Shown: piece after piece, positions 18,723 to 29,846 of the stretch
How the letters are laid out: each line of letters starts with the position of its first letter
How positions within the stretch are numbered: position 1 is the stretch's first letter
Assembly (NCBI RefSeq): GCF_017795885.1
Contig: NZ_CP059297.1
Span: 2,795,001-2,859,000, forward strand
Length of the DNA stretch: 64,000 nucleotides
DNA from: Brevundimonas sp. AJA228-03
GTDB taxonomy: Bacteria > Pseudomonadota > Alphaproteobacteria > Caulobacterales > Caulobacteraceae
Direction: 5' to 3'
The notes under the pieces: model-generated
What the model was told of the DNA's origin: nothing
The model's database searches: none
What the model saw: the letters and a program-made list of their open reading frames with translations, nothing else
Position numbers and translations under genes: made by a program

Positions 18723-20563
18723 CCGAACCTCGCTCGATTTCGGCCCGTTAACCCTTGCCTTCACCGATCCTTTAGCGGTGCCTTGGTAGGTCAGGTCGAT
18801 GGCGGACCCTTTGGCCCGCTCGTGACAGACCAGACGGTGGGCCATGCGGATCGTGAAGAGGACAGTGTCTGCGCTGAAGACTTTCGGGGCCCGGTTCGCC
18901 GGCGACCGGCGCGGCAATGTCGCCATGATCTTCGCCCTGGCCCTGCCGCCGATGCTGCTGATGACCCTTGGCGGGGTCGATATCGCCCGTGTTTCCAGCG
19001 TGCGCGTGAACGTCCAGGACGCCCTGGACGCCGCCACCCTGGCCGCCGCCCGCTCGCAGGCCACCGACAAAATCCGCATCAATGAGGTGGGCCTGGCCGC
19101 TCTGAAGGCCAATCTGGCCCCCTACGATGACGTCATCCTCGACACGACCAATACGACATTCCGCCTGAACGAGGCCACCGGCGTGATCGAGGCCGACGCC
19201 ACGGTCAGCGTCAAGGCCATGGTCGCCAACATCTTCCTGCCGCCCTATGGCCAATTCTTCGACGACCAACTGCCGGTCAACGCCCATTCCGAGGTGCTTC
19301 GGGCCAGCGGAGGCCTGCTCGAGGTCGCTCTGGTGATCGACAACACCGGCTCCATGTACGGGGCCAAACTGACCAATACGAAGGCCGCCGCCATCGACCT
19401 GATCAACCGGCTGGAGGCCGCCGATGCTGAAGCGACGGAGGAGGACGCGATCAAGGTCTCGCTGGTGCCCTTCGCCATGACGGTGCGGGTCACAGAGGGC
19501 GGCACCAACACACCTCCCAGCTGGATGACGGATGCCACGGACCACACGGGCGGCGGCGTCTATTCGGACCCTGCCAACAAATACAGCCTGTTCGACGCCA
19601 ATGCGACGGGCCGTTTCACCCTGTTCAGTCGCCTGAACACCACCTGGAGCGGCTGCGTGGAGACGCGCGGTGCGCCCTACGACATCCGCGAAACGTCTCC
19701 GGTCGCGGGGACCGCGGCCAGCTGGTTCGTGCCCTTCTTCGCCCCGGACGAGCCGGACAAGGGCGATTATCCCAAGGACTCGACCTGGAAAAATTATGAC
19801 TACGAGGGCAACGATTATATGGATGACGGCATCGCGGGCATCACCAGCAGCAACCCGTTCGGCTCCGGGTCGGCGGCGACGGCGGCCCGGGCCAAGGCCT
19901 GGTGGGACCGGGTCCGCAATACCAGCCGCTATTCGAACACCCCGCGCAGTACGCTGAGCAACTACTTCGGTCCCAACGTCGGCTGCAGACACAAGCCGAT
20001 CATCCGGCTGACGGACGACTTCAACGCCCTGCGCGCGGGGGTGAGAGACATGATCGCGTGGGGCAACACCAACGTCCCCCTGGGTGCGATGTGGGGCTGG
20101 CACACCCTGTCGCCCAACGCCCCCTTCGGCGACGGCCGCGCCTACGACACCCCGGGGCTGAAGAAGATCATCATCATCATGACCGACGGCGAAAACTATA
20201 TGCCCGAGTATTCCAGCCCCAATGAAGGCAGCTACGGCGGCAACGGCTACATCTGGCAGAACCGGCTGGGCATCACCACGGGCAGCGAGTCGACGCGCCG
20301 GGCCAGGATGGACGACCGTCTTGACAGCGCCACCCCCGGCACGGAGGACCTGTGCGGAAACATGAAGAACGCGAACATCGAGGTCTTCACCATCGCTGTC
20401 CAGGTCGATGACACGGCCCAGGCCCTGCTGCGGCGCTGCGCCACCAATAGCAGCCACTATTTCGAGGTCGACAGCGCCTCCGGCATCGGGGATGCCTTCG
20501 ACAGCATCGCGGGTGCCATCGCAGACCTGCGGATCAGCCGGTGATCGCGGCCTCCGTCGCCAC
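18719..20563. repeat. Tandem duplication, copy 1 (1,845 bp)
   Basis: This segment carries the first TadG-like gene with its upstream region. It corresponds without length change to 20724-22568; both copies are 1,845 bp and the period is 2,005 bp. The left limit is CTGA at the mtgA stop and the right limit is TCGCCAC, both shared with the joints of the scar. Divergence is concentrated in the middle of the coding sequence. Confidence 0.85.
18844..20544 (+). CDS. TadG-like Flp pilus assembly protein with vWA domain, copy 1
   Basis: A 566-residue protein. The N-terminus [20 protein letters not shown] is the TadE/TadG-type cytoplasmic basic stretch plus membrane helix (about residues 20-45); AARSQ and a long extracytoplasmic region follow. 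A von Willebrand A domain starts near residue 155 with the MIDAS motif [12 protein letters not shown] and continues to [13 protein letters not shown]. Such proteins belong to tight-adherence (Flp) pilus or secretion systems, but no other tad gene is present here. Its paralogue follows directly after the scar. Confidence 0.85.
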   Translation: MRIVKRTVSALKTFGARFAGDRRGNVAMIFALALPPMLLMTLGGVDIARVSSVRVNVQDALDAATLAAARSQATDKIRINEVGLAALKANLAPYDDVILDTTNTTFRLNEATGVIEADATVSVKAMVANIFLPPYGQFFDDQLPVNAHSEVLRASGGLLEVALVIDNTGSMYGAKLTNTKAAAIDLINRLEAADAEATEEDAIKVSLVPFAMTVRVTEGGTNTPPSWMTDATDHTGGGVYSDPANKYSLFDANATGRFTLFSRLNTTWSGCVETRGAPYDIRETSPVAGTAASWFVPFFAPDEPDKGDYPKDSTWKNYDYEGNDYMDDGIAGITSSNPFGSGSAATAARAKAWWDRVRNTSRYSNTPRSTLSNYFGPNVGCRHKPIIRLTDDFNALRAGVRDMIAWGNTNVPLGAMWGWHTLSPNAPFGDGRAYDTPGLKKIIIIMTDGENYMPEYSSPNEGSYGGNGYIWQNRLGITTGSESTRRARMDDRLDSATPGTEDLCGNMKNANIEVFTIAVQVDDTAQALLRRCATNSSHYFEVDSASGIGDAFDSIAGAIADLRISR

Positions 20564-20756
20564 CATGGAAACCGACCCCGTCTGGAAGGACGTGGGCATG
20601 CCCTTCGACGGCAAGCGCATGATGTGGGGCGGTTCCACCATCAGCCAGCAGACCGCCAAGAACGTCTTCCTGTGGCCCGGCCGCGACTGGGTCCGCAAGG
20701 GGCTGGAGGTAGGCTATACCGTCCTGACCGAACCTCGCTCGACGTCGGCCCGTTAA
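20541..20756 (+). pseudogene. Chimeric ORF made of three gene fragments (duplication scar)
   Basis: An open frame of 71 codons, joined from three neighbours. Codons 1-8 (MIAASVAT) match the start of the rod-like gene at 22546. The next part ([23 protein letters not shown]) matches the end of the DUF1428 gene near 23047-23115. Then [20 protein letters not shown] matches mtgA near 18346-18441, and the tail runs into the TadG upstream region. The order rod-like, DUF1428, mtgA is that expected after tandem duplication of the whole block followed by internal deletions. A functional protein is unlikely. Confidence 0.85.
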
Positions 20757-22568
20757 CCCTTGCCTTCACCGATCCCTTAACGGCGCCTTGGTAGGTCAGG
20801 TCGATGGCGGACCCTGCGGCCCGCTCGTGACAGACCAGACAGTGGGCCATGCGGATCGTGAAGAGGACAGCGTCTGCGCTGAAGACTTTCGGGGCCCGGG
20901 TCGCTGGCGACCGGCGCGGCAATGTCGCCATGATCTTCGCCCTGGCCCTGCCGCCGATGCTGCTGATGACCCTTGGCGGGGTCGATATCGCCCGTGTTTC
21001 CAGCGTGCGCGTGAACGTCCAGGACGCCCTCGACGCCGCCACCCTGGCCGCCGCCCGCTCGCAGTCCACCGAAGACTCCCGCATCAATGAGGTGGGCCTG
21101 GCCGCTCTGAAGGCCAATCTGGCCCCCTACGATGACATCATCCTCGACACGACCAGAACGACATTCCGCCTGAACGAGGCCACCGGCGTGATCGAGGCCG
21201 ACGCCACGGTCAGCGTCAAGGCCATGGTCGCCAACATCTTCCTGCCGCCCTATGGCCAATTCTTCGACGACCAACTGCCGGTCAACGCCCATTCCGAGGT
21301 GCTTCGGGCCAGCGGAGGCCTGCTCGAGGTCGCTCTGGTGATCGACAACACCGGCTCCATGTCCGGGGCCAAACTGTCCAATACCAAGGCCGCCGCCATC
21401 GACCTGATCAACCGGCTGGAGGCCGCCGAAGCTCGCTCGATCGAGCCGGACGCGATCAAGATCGCGCTGGTGCCCTTCTCCATGACGGTGCGGGTCACAG
21501 CGGGCGGCACCAACACACCGCCCAGCTGGATGACGAATGCCACGGACCACACGGGCGGCGGCGTCTATTCGGACCCTGGCAACAAATACAGCCTGTTCGA
21601 CGCCAATGCGACGGGCCGGTTCACCCTGTTCGGTCGCCTGAACACCACCTGGGGCGGCTGCGTGGAGGCGCGCGGTGCGCCCTACGACATCCGCGACACG
21701 CCTCCGGTCGCGGGGACCGAGGCCAGCTGGTTCGTGCCCTTCTTTGCCCCGGACGAGCCGGACAGGGACGATTATCCCAGGGACTCGACGTGGAGAAACT
21801 ATGGCTACCAGGGCAACGACTATGTGGATGACGGCATCGCGGCCATCACCGGCAACAATCCCTTCGGCACCGGGGCGGCGGCGACGGCGGCACGGGCCCA
21901 GGCCTGGTGGGACCGGGTCCGCAATACCAGCCGCTATTCGAACACCCCGCGCAATACGCTGACCAACGCCTACGGTCCCAACGCCGGCTGCAGGCTCGGG
22001 CCGATCATCCGGCTGACGAACGACTTCAACGCCCTGCGCGCGGGGGTGAGTGACATGATCGCGTGGGGCAACACCGATGTCCCCCTCGGCACGATGTGGG
22101 GCTGGCACACCCTGTCGCCCAACGCCCCCTTCGGTGACGGCCGCGCCTACGACACAGAGCAGCTGAAGAAGATCATCATCATCATGACCGACGGCGAGAA
22201 CGTGATGAGCGCGGCCTCCAACCCTAACGACAGCACCTACAACGGCAACGGCTACATCTGGCAGAACCGGCTGGGCTTAACCTCGGGCAGCGATGCCGCC
22301 CGCCGCGCCAGGATGGACGATCGGTTCGACAGCGCCACCGCCGGCACCGAGGACATGTGCGGAAACATCAAGACAAAGGGCATCGAGGTCTACACCGTCG
22401 CCGTCCAGGTCGATTCCAGGGCCCAGGCCCTGCTGCGGCGCTGCGCCACCGATAACGCCCACTATTTCCCGGTCAACAGCGCCTCCGGCATCGGGGACGC
22501 CTTCGACCGCATCGCCGGTGCCATCGAAAAAATGCGGATCAGCAAATGATCGCGGCCTCCGTCGCCAC
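20724..22568. repeat. Tandem duplication, copy 2 (1,845 bp)
   Basis: Second copy of the TadG-like segment. It is colinear with 18719-20563 and contains the upstream region beginning CTGACCGAACCTCGCTCG and the whole coding region, continuing into the first codons of the rod-like gene, which is complete only after this copy. Confidence 0.85.
20849..22549 (+). CDS. TadG-like Flp pilus assembly protein with vWA domain, copy 2
   Basis: A 566-residue paralogue of the preceding TadG-like protein and of identical length. The N-terminal [18 protein letters not shown] helix is identical, and the MIDAS reads [12 protein letters not shown]. Differences cluster around the vWA surface, for example EARSIEPDAIKIALVPFSM against [19 protein letters not shown], and in the C-terminal third. 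It is predicted to be membrane anchored with the vWA domain outside. Its last bases overlap the ATG of the small rod-like gene. Confidence 0.85.
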   Translation: MRIVKRTASALKTFGARVAGDRRGNVAMIFALALPPMLLMTLGGVDIARVSSVRVNVQDALDAATLAAARSQSTEDSRINEVGLAALKANLAPYDDIILDTTRTTFRLNEATGVIEADATVSVKAMVANIFLPPYGQFFDDQLPVNAHSEVLRASGGLLEVALVIDNTGSMSGAKLSNTKAAAIDLINRLEAAEARSIEPDAIKIALVPFSMTVRVTAGGTNTPPSWMTNATDHTGGGVYSDPGNKYSLFDANATGRFTLFGRLNTTWGGCVEARGAPYDIRDTPPVAGTEASWFVPFFAPDEPDRDDYPRDSTWRNYGYQGNDYVDDGIAAITGNNPFGTGAAATAARAQAWWDRVRNTSRYSNTPRNTLTNAYGPNAGCRLGPIIRLTNDFNALRAGVSDMIAWGNTDVPLGTMWGWHTLSPNAPFGDGRAYDTEQLKKIIIIMTDGENVMSAASNPNDSTYNGNGYIWQNRLGLTSGSDAARRARMDDRFDSATAGTEDMCGNIKTKGIEVYTVAVQVDSRAQALLRRCATDNAHYFPVNSASGIGDAFDRIAGAIEKMRISK

Positions 22569-22755
22569 GGCCGGCATCGCCTCGGCCGTGGCCCGGTTCG
22601 ACCAGAGCGCGGCGCGCACCGCCGCCGCGCCTCTGGACGACCTCGCCGCCGAGACGGTCGAACGGATGCAGGCCAAGGCCGCCCTGTCCGCCAACGTCGC
22701 CGTCCTGCGCACCGCCGACGACATGACCGGAACCTTGCTGGACATGCTGGCCTGA
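22546..22755 (+). CDS. Very small flagellar-rod-like protein (D0-helix only)
   Basis: A 69-residue protein. Its N-terminal helix, IASAVARFDQSAARTAA, and its C-terminal half, ALSANVAVLRTADDMTGTLLDMLA, resemble the two D0 helices of flagellar rod and hook proteins (Flg_bbr_C type, compare the FlgC end). The central domain is missing. It overlaps the second TadG-like gene by 4 bases. No flagellar operon is nearby. It may pack as a helical hairpin in a basal body or related export structure; the role is unknown. Confidence 0.6.
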   Translation: MIAASVATAGIASAVARFDQSAARTAAAPLDDLAAETVERMQAKAALSANVAVLRTADDMTGTLLDMLA

Positions 22756-22793
22756 CGGTCGCACCCTGAGCCTCCTTTCGACGGAGCACCCTC

Positions 22794-23144
22794 ATGCCCT
22801 ATGTGTCCGGTTTCCTGTCCCCCGTGAAGGCGGACAACAGGGACCGCTACATCGCCTCGGCGCAGACCAGCTGGCCGATCTTCCAGAAATACGGCTGCCT
22901 CGAACAGGTCGAGACCTGGGGCGTCGACGTGCCCCCCGGCAAGCTGACCGGCTTCGACCTGGCGGTGAAGCTGGAGCCGGACGAGGTGGTCGTCTTCTCC
23001 TGGCTGAAATGGCCCGACAAGGCCACGGCCGACGCCTGTTTCGCCACCATGGAATCCGACCCCGCCTGGAAGGACGTGGACATGCCCTTCGACGGCAAGC
23101 GCATGATGTGGGGCGGCTTCGAGGTGATCTTCGACGGCCGATAG
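22794..23144 (+). CDS. DUF1428 (YbaA-like) protein
   Basis: A 116-residue protein with the DUF1428 pattern: YVSGFLSPVKADNRDRYIA, the conserved W in ECWGVD-like VETWGVDVPPGK, VVVFSWLKWPDKATAD, and the C-terminal [18 protein letters not shown]. It is a ferredoxin-like dimeric alpha/beta-barrel domain of unknown function. Its last third is copied in the chimeric scar at 20563-20630. A terminator hairpin follows the stop. Confidence 0.9.
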   Translation: MPYVSGFLSPVKADNRDRYIASAQTSWPIFQKYGCLEQVETWGVDVPPGKLTGFDLAVKLEPDEVVVFSWLKWPDKATADACFATMESDPAWKDVDMPFDGKRMMWGGFEVIFDGR

Positions 23145-23150
23145 ACGAAA

Positions 23151-23173
23151 GGCCCGGGATCGCTCCCGGGCCC
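23151..23173. terminator. Bidirectional hairpin terminator between DUF1428 gene and rpoD
   Basis: A perfect 9-bp stem, GGCCCGGGA (23151-23159) with TCCCGGGCC (23164-23172), and a TCGC tetraloop, lies between two convergent genes. T-rich tracts are short on the plus side (CTTGTCT) and it is preceded by CGAAA, which reads as TTTCG on the minus side. Confidence 0.7.
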
Positions 23174-23184
23174 TTGTCTCTCGG

Positions 23185-25143
<1,959 letters not shown>

Positions 25144-25235
25144 TACGTCTTCTTCTCCAGCCACAGGGGAGGATCAGGCCCCTTGGCAAAAATGCCACAT
25201 CCGTTTCAAAACAGAACGCCTGGACGCGCCGTTCG

Positions 25236-27113
25236 TTACGAAACCGCCGCGTCGTCCCAGATCGTCCCGGTCTTGATGGCCCGTCGCAACGCGTCGCGCT
25301 CCGCCTTCAGGCGACTGAAGGCCGAGGCATCGAAGGCGTGATCCGCCCCCGATTTCGCTGACGCCAGCGCCGCGTCCAGACCCGCCACGCGGGTCAGGGC
25401 ATCGAAGCCTTGCGACCACCGGACCCTTGCCTCGGCGAGGGGCGCATTCGCGGCCAGGAAAGGCGCGCCGGACTTTGCCGCCGCCTTCTCGACCTCGCGC
25501 ACTAAAGCGTCGTGTCCGGAGGACGCGAGATGGCGACGCAGGGCCGCGCTGTCAAGCGTCTGACCCCCGAAACGCAGGCGCACCAGCTCCTGCGCCAGAC
25601 CGTCCAGGGCGGGATCGCCAAACCCGTGCGCCGCGATCGCCTCAAGGTGATCGTCCATCCGTTCGGGATCCTCGATAGCCCCGTGCGCCAGCGCCGCCGA
25701 GACCGGCTCGATGGAGCGATTCAGCGCCTGCATGGCCTGGGCGCCTTCGGCCGTCTGACCCAGCCTGGGCGGCGGACCGGGGCGCCACCGGCCGCCCGTC
25801 GGCTGGGCCCGCTGCGGCGCCTGCCCACGCGAGGGGAACAGGGCATCGAACCGGTCGAAAAGTTCCCGGCGATACTGTTCGGCCAGATCCTTGTCGGCGA
25901 TGGCCGCGGCGGCCGTGCGCAACCGTCCCTTCAGGCCCGCACGGCGCTCCGGCGTGTCCAGCGGCTCGACCTCGGCCTCGCGCCTGAACAGCACCTCGGC
26001 GAAGGGGCGCGTCCCGGTCATCGCCTGGCGCAGGGCCGGTGCCCCCTTGTCGCGCAGGATATCGTCGGGGTCCTGGCCGCCCTCCAGCAAGGCGAACCGG
26101 AACGAGCGGCCGGACCTGAGCAGCGGCAAGGCCCGCTCGATGGCGCGATAGGCCGCCCTCTGCCCGGCCCCGTCGCCGTCGAAACACAGGATCGGCTCGG
26201 ACGAGACCCGCCACAGCAGGGCCATCTGCTCCTCGGTCAGGGCCGTGCCCATCGGCGCCACGGCCGGCAGCCCCGCGCGTTGGCAGGCGATGACGTCCAT
26301 ATAGCCCTCGACCACGATCACGCTCTGGGTCGATTTCGATTCCGCCCCCAGGATGCGCCGCGCCTCGGGCAGGCCATAGAGGGTGGCCCCCTTGTGAAAC
26401 AGCGGGCTCTCCGGCCCGTTCAGATATTTGGCCCGGTCGTCTGGGTTCATCGCCCGACCACCGAAGCTGACGAGACGCCCGCGCGCATCCAGGATCGGGA
26501 ACATCAGCCGGTCGCGGAACCGGTCATAGGGCGCGCCCCCGCCCTCCGGCGCGATCAGCATGCCCATCTCGACCAGGTCGCCCGGCTTCGCCCCACGCTG
26601 GACCAGCGCCGCCTTCAGCCCCTCGCGGTCGTTCGGGGCATAGCCCAGTCCGAACCGGTCCCACTGATCTTCGGGCAGGCCGCGCCGCTCCAGATAGTCC
26701 CGCGCCGCCTTGCCGACCGACCGGCGCAGGTTGGCCGCGAACCATTTCTGGGCCAGGTCCATCCAGTCCGACAGGCCCTGCTTCCTCGCCTCGCGTTCGG
26801 CGGCCTGCGGGTCCTCGGCCGGCAGTTGCATCCCCGCCTCGGCCGCCAGCCGCTCGACCGCCTCGGGGAAGCTCAGCCGCTCGGTCTCCTGCAGGAAGCT
26901 GATGACGTCGCCGTGCTTGCCGGAGGAGAAGTCGTGGAAGAACCCCTTGTCGTCGTTGACGAAGAAGGACGGCGACTTTTCCTTGGAGAAGGGGCTCAGT
27001 CCTACCCACTCGCGTCCCTGACGCTTGAGCTTCACCGACCGGCCGATCACGTCGGACGGGCGAAGGCGGGCCTTCAGTTCTTCCAGGAAGCGGTCATCGA
27101 AACGCACCCGCAA
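25236..27113 (-). CDS. dnaG: DNA primase with a zinc-free N-terminal domain
   Basis: Synthesises RNA primers at replication forks. The 625-residue product has an N-terminal CHC2-like fold and then a TOPRIM core (VIVVEGYMDVIACQRAGLPA, CFDGDGAGQRAAYRAIERAL) and a C-terminal helicase-binding part. The four zinc ligands of the CHC2 finger are replaced: in LSPFSKEKSPSFF and FFHDFSSGKHGDV the positions equivalent to Cys40, His43, Cys61 and Cys64 are Ser40, Ser43, Asp61 and Ser64. The surrounding fold residues are kept. It is transcribed towards rpoD, 92 bases away. Confidence 0.95.
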   Translation of the reverse strand: MRVRFDDRFLEELKARLRPSDVIGRSVKLKRQGREWVGLSPFSKEKSPSFFVNDDKGFFHDFSSGKHGDVISFLQETERLSFPEAVERLAAEAGMQLPAEDPQAAEREARKQGLSDWMDLAQKWFAANLRRSVGKAARDYLERRGLPEDQWDRFGLGYAPNDREGLKAALVQRGAKPGDLVEMGMLIAPEGGGAPYDRFRDRLMFPILDARGRLVSFGGRAMNPDDRAKYLNGPESPLFHKGATLYGLPEARRILGAESKSTQSVIVVEGYMDVIACQRAGLPAVAPMGTALTEEQMALLWRVSSEPILCFDGDGAGQRAAYRAIERALPLLRSGRSFRFALLEGGQDPDDILRDKGAPALRQAMTGTRPFAEVLFRREAEVEPLDTPERRAGLKGRLRTAAAAIADKDLAEQYRRELFDRFDALFPSRGQAPQRAQPTGGRWRPGPPPRLGQTAEGAQAMQALNRSIEPVSAALAHGAIEDPERMDDHLEAIAAHGFGDPALDGLAQELVRLRFGGQTLDSAALRRHLASSGHDALVREVEKAAAKSGAPFLAANAPLAEARVRWSQGFDALTRVAGLDAALASAKSGADHAFDASAFSRLKAERDALRRAIKTGTIWDDAAVS

Positions 27114-27222
27114 TCCTTAACGCCATTGCGTCCCGACGCGAAGCAATGGCGACGTCATGGCGGTGGATAGCGCAGCGGGCCTGGGCGGCGAGGCATGGAT
27201 CGGAATGGCAGACCTTGGCCGA

Positions 27223-27237
27223 TTAACCTCTCGTTAA
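27223..27237. promoter_or_regulatory. CtrA-type binding box upstream of dnaG
   Basis: TTAACCTCTCGTTAA matches the full CtrA consensus TTAA-N7-TTAA. It lies about 110 bases upstream of the dnaG start. CtrA is the master cell-cycle response regulator of Caulobacterales, so cell-cycle control of dnaG-rpoD, or of the opposite strand, is plausible. The sequence match is direct; occupancy is inferred. Confidence 0.55.
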
Positions 27238-27315
27238 CCACACAGGCAAATCCGTGTTCGTAACCATCTGATTTCGGGCATATTTCTGTGAGACATCAGG
27301 AACAATCCACAGGGT

Positions 27316-27678
27316 TTGTGGATTAACCCTGTCGAACGCGCCCAGAAAGGGAGCGACCTCGCCGCCCCGGACGCGATGCGCGACGGGCGGATCACTCACG
27401 GATTTGCCCACCATGTTCATCGCCATCGCCCGCCCGGCGGTGGAACCCCTCGGCCCCGACGCCGTCGCCGTCCCCGGTTCCCCGCCATCCACCACCTGCC
27501 CCCCCGTGCCCTGCATGCACGCCTTCTGGAGAATGCGGCCCAGCGGCGGCTGCGCGGCATGGAGCGAAAGCGGGCCGACCGGCATGAGGATGCGGACTAC
27601 TGGCTGCATGCCGCGCCGGTGGCGGTCAGGAAGGCCTGCGCCCTGCGCGAGGCATGCAGCTTCGCGCCCCTGCCCTGA
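27316..27678 (+). CDS. Hypothetical small basic protein (doubtful)
   Basis: The 572-base gap between dnaG and the glycosyltransferase gene contains one plus-strand ORF of 120 codons. The product is rich in Arg, His and Pro, ends in YWLHAAPVAVRKACALREAC, and matches no family I recognise. Two other frames over the same bases are open as well, which is common in GC-rich DNA. Apart from this ORF and the CtrA box, I see nothing definite in the gap. Confidence 0.25.
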   Translation: MWINPVERAQKGSDLAAPDAMRDGRITHGFAHHVHRHRPPGGGTPRPRRRRRPRFPAIHHLPPRALHARLLENAAQRRLRGMERKRADRHEDADYWLHAAPVAVRKACALREACSFAPLP

Positions 27679-27685
27679 AGCGGAT

Positions 27686-28642
27686 CTAGCGTGCCTCGGG
27701 CAGCCGCCGCGCGAGGGACTGCCTGAGCCGTTGAAGGCGAAACGCCAGGCTCTTGGGGGTCACCCGCTCACGCGCTTCCAGCCCGACGGCCCAGCGCCCG
27801 CGCACGGCCTCGGCCAGGATCGGGTGGCGGTCGTGCTGGTGAACAATGGCGCTGATCGTGCCGTCGGGATTGACCACCTGCCCGTCACGAAAGGCGAAGC
27901 CCCCGGCGGCTGCCAGACCGATGGTGGCGACCCGGCCGTAGTTCTCGCGCACCTCGGCCTCCACCAGACCCATGTGGATCGCGATGTTGCAGGCGGCCTG
28001 ATCGGCCCCGAAGCTTCCACCCATCTCCGAGCGGGGCACGGCCGCCAGCATCAGCACCGTACGGCAGAACCGCACCATGTCGGCGCGCGGCCCCAGAACC
28101 GTCCCGACGCAGATCGCGGGTGCCGGGGCCAGGTCGTCGGCGATCGCATCCCCGGCCAGGGCCCGCAGATACTTCATGTCGAAGGCGTGGTCGGCCAGCC
28201 GGTCGCCTTCCAGGAACACCTCCAGCCCCTCCGGCGCGGGCTCGAACGGGGCCTTCTGGAAGATCACGTCACGCACGTCGGTCAGCAGCACGTTGCGGAC
28301 ATCGGCCCGCCCGGACAGATGGGCATCCACCGCCGCGAACCGGGCCATGACCGGATGGGGCTGCCAGCCCTGTGTACGGGGTTGCGCCAGGAACCGCACG
28401 TCGTGCTCGGCGAACAGCGCCTCGACGTCGGGTCGCGCATCGGCGGCCAGGGCGATCTCACCGTCGAAGACGCTGCGCAGCGAGCGGACGAAGGGCGCGA
28501 TGTGGTGGGCGTCATAGCCGGTGGCATAGCCGGCCACGACATCGACGGTGCCCGAACCCGACACCGCCTCGACCCGCGCGGATCCCCGCGCCTGCGACAG
28601 CCAGCGCAGATAGTCCGACCGGACGCTGGGCGAGGACGCCAA
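27686..28642 (-). CDS. Putative glycosyltransferase (GT-A-like)
   Basis: A 318-residue soluble protein. It has an alternating beta-alpha start, VDVVAGYATGYDAHHIAPFVRSL, a DXD-like motif in LLTDVRDVIFQ, FLEGDRL and a later GSFGADQAACNIAIH segment. This layout is typical of nucleotide-sugar transferases of the GT-A fold. The substrate is unknown. The first possible start is a TTG one base after the carA stop, so it probably depends on carA translation; an internal start cannot be excluded. Confidence 0.6.
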   Translation of the reverse strand: MASSPSVRSDYLRWLSQARGSARVEAVSGSGTVDVVAGYATGYDAHHIAPFVRSLRSVFDGEIALAADARPDVEALFAEHDVRFLAQPRTQGWQPHPVMARFAAVDAHLSGRADVRNVLLTDVRDVIFQKAPFEPAPEGLEVFLEGDRLADHAFDMKYLRALAGDAIADDLAPAPAICVGTVLGPRADMVRFCRTVLMLAAVPRSEMGGSFGADQAACNIAIHMGLVEAEVRENYGRVATIGLAAAGGFAFRDGQVVNPDGTISAIVHQHDRHPILAEAVRGRWAVGLEARERVTPKSLAFRLQRLRQSLARRLPEAR

Positions 28643-28643
28643 C

Positions 28644-29801
28644 CTAGGCGTCCATCAGGGCCTGGAACCTGTCGAACAGATACAGGCTGTCGGTGGGCCC
28701 GGGCGAGGCCTCGGGGTGGTGCTGGACGCTGAACACCGGCCGGTCCTTCAGCTGGATACCGCAGTTGGTGCCGTCGAACAGCGAAACGTGCGTCTCCACC
28801 ACCGCCTCGGGCAGGCTGTCGCGGTCCACGGTAAAGCCGTGGTTCATCGACACGATCTCGACCTTGCCGGTGGTCAGATCCTTGACCGGATGGTTGGCCC
28901 CGTGGTGCCCCTGATCCATCTTCACCGTCCTGGCGCCCAGGGCGAGCGCCAGCATCTGGTGGCCCAGGCAGATCCCGAAGACCGGCTTGCCGCTTTCGAC
29001 CAGCTTGCGGATCTCCGGCACGGCATAGGCACCCGTCGCCGCCGGATCGCCCGGTCCGTTCGACAGGACGATGCCGTCCGGATGGCGCGCCAGGACCTCT
29101 TCCGCCGTCGTCGTCGCCGGGACCACCGTGATCTTCGCGCCGGTCGAGGCCAGGGCCCGCAGGATGTTGCGCTTCACCCCATAGTCCAGAACCACGACCG
29201 ACTTCCTGCCGGTCGTCTTCGGATGCCCTTCCGGCCATTCCCACAGGCCTTCGTCCCACTCGAACGCCTGCAGCGTCGAGGCAGGCCTGGCCAGATCGAG
29301 GCCGACCAGACCGGTCCAGGCCCGTGCCTGCTCGACCAGCGCCTCCAGATCGAAGCGGCCTTCCGGATCGTGGGCGATCACCGCATGGGGCGCGCCGTGG
29401 TCGCGGATGCGCCGGGTCAGGGCGCGGGTGTCGATGCCCGACAGACCCACGACGCCGCGGCGCTTCATCCAGACGTCCAGGGTGGCGTCCGAGCGCCAAT
29501 TGGCCGGATCGGTCGGCAGGTCGCGGAAGATCGCGCCGCGCGCCGAGGTGTCCGACCCGCCACCCATCTGCTCGATGTCCTCCCCGTTCGTCCCGGTATT
29601 GCCGATGTGGGGGAAGGTGAAGGCCAGGATCTGGCTCATGTAGCTGGGGTCGGTCAGGATTTCCTGATACCCGGTCATCGCGGTGTTGAAGACGACCTCG
29701 CCGAGCGCCGAACCGGTCGCGCCGACGCCGATGCCCTGAAAGACAGTGCCGTCGGCCAGGGCCAGAACGCCGGTACAGCCGGGCAGAAGCGGAGTGGTCA
29801 T
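28644..29801 (-). CDS. carA: Carbamoyl-phosphate synthase, small (glutaminase) subunit
   Basis: Hydrolyses glutamine and passes ammonia to CarB. The 385-residue product has an N-terminal CarA domain ([35 protein letters not shown]) and a class I amidotransferase domain with Cys in [15 protein letters not shown] and His/Glu in [11 protein letters not shown]. The ATG at 29801 begins MTTPLLPG. The carB gene is not adjacent: it lies about 7.6 kb away on the opposite strand. Confidence 0.97.
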   Translation of the reverse strand: MTTPLLPGCTGVLALADGTVFQGIGVGATGSALGEVVFNTAMTGYQEILTDPSYMSQILAFTFPHIGNTGTNGEDIEQMGGGSDTSARGAIFRDLPTDPANWRSDATLDVWMKRRGVVGLSGIDTRALTRRIRDHGAPHAVIAHDPEGRFDLEALVEQARAWTGLVGLDLARPASTLQAFEWDEGLWEWPEGHPKTTGRKSVVVLDYGVKRNILRALASTGAKITVVPATTTAEEVLARHPDGIVLSNGPGDPAATGAYAVPEIRKLVESGKPVFGICLGHQMLALALGARTVKMDQGHHGANHPVKDLTTGKVEIVSMNHGFTVDRDSLPEAVVETHVSLFDGTNCGIQLKDRPVFSVQHHPEASPGPTDSLYLFDRFQALMDA

Positions 29802-29846
29802 GGCCGTTCCCTTACACCGAATCCCGGCGAACAAACGGCTGCGTCA

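Noticed and set aside
18772..22108. Two similar minus-strand frames that look like a duplicated gene
   Set aside because: They are antisense to the duplicated TadG-like genes, which carry the recognisable domains.
25512..27170. A 552-codon plus-strand frame opposite dnaG
   Set aside because: It is an antisense shadow of dnaG.
27223..27609. A minus-strand frame upstream of dnaG
   Set aside because: It covers the CtrA box and likely promoter, and shows no motif or conserved start.
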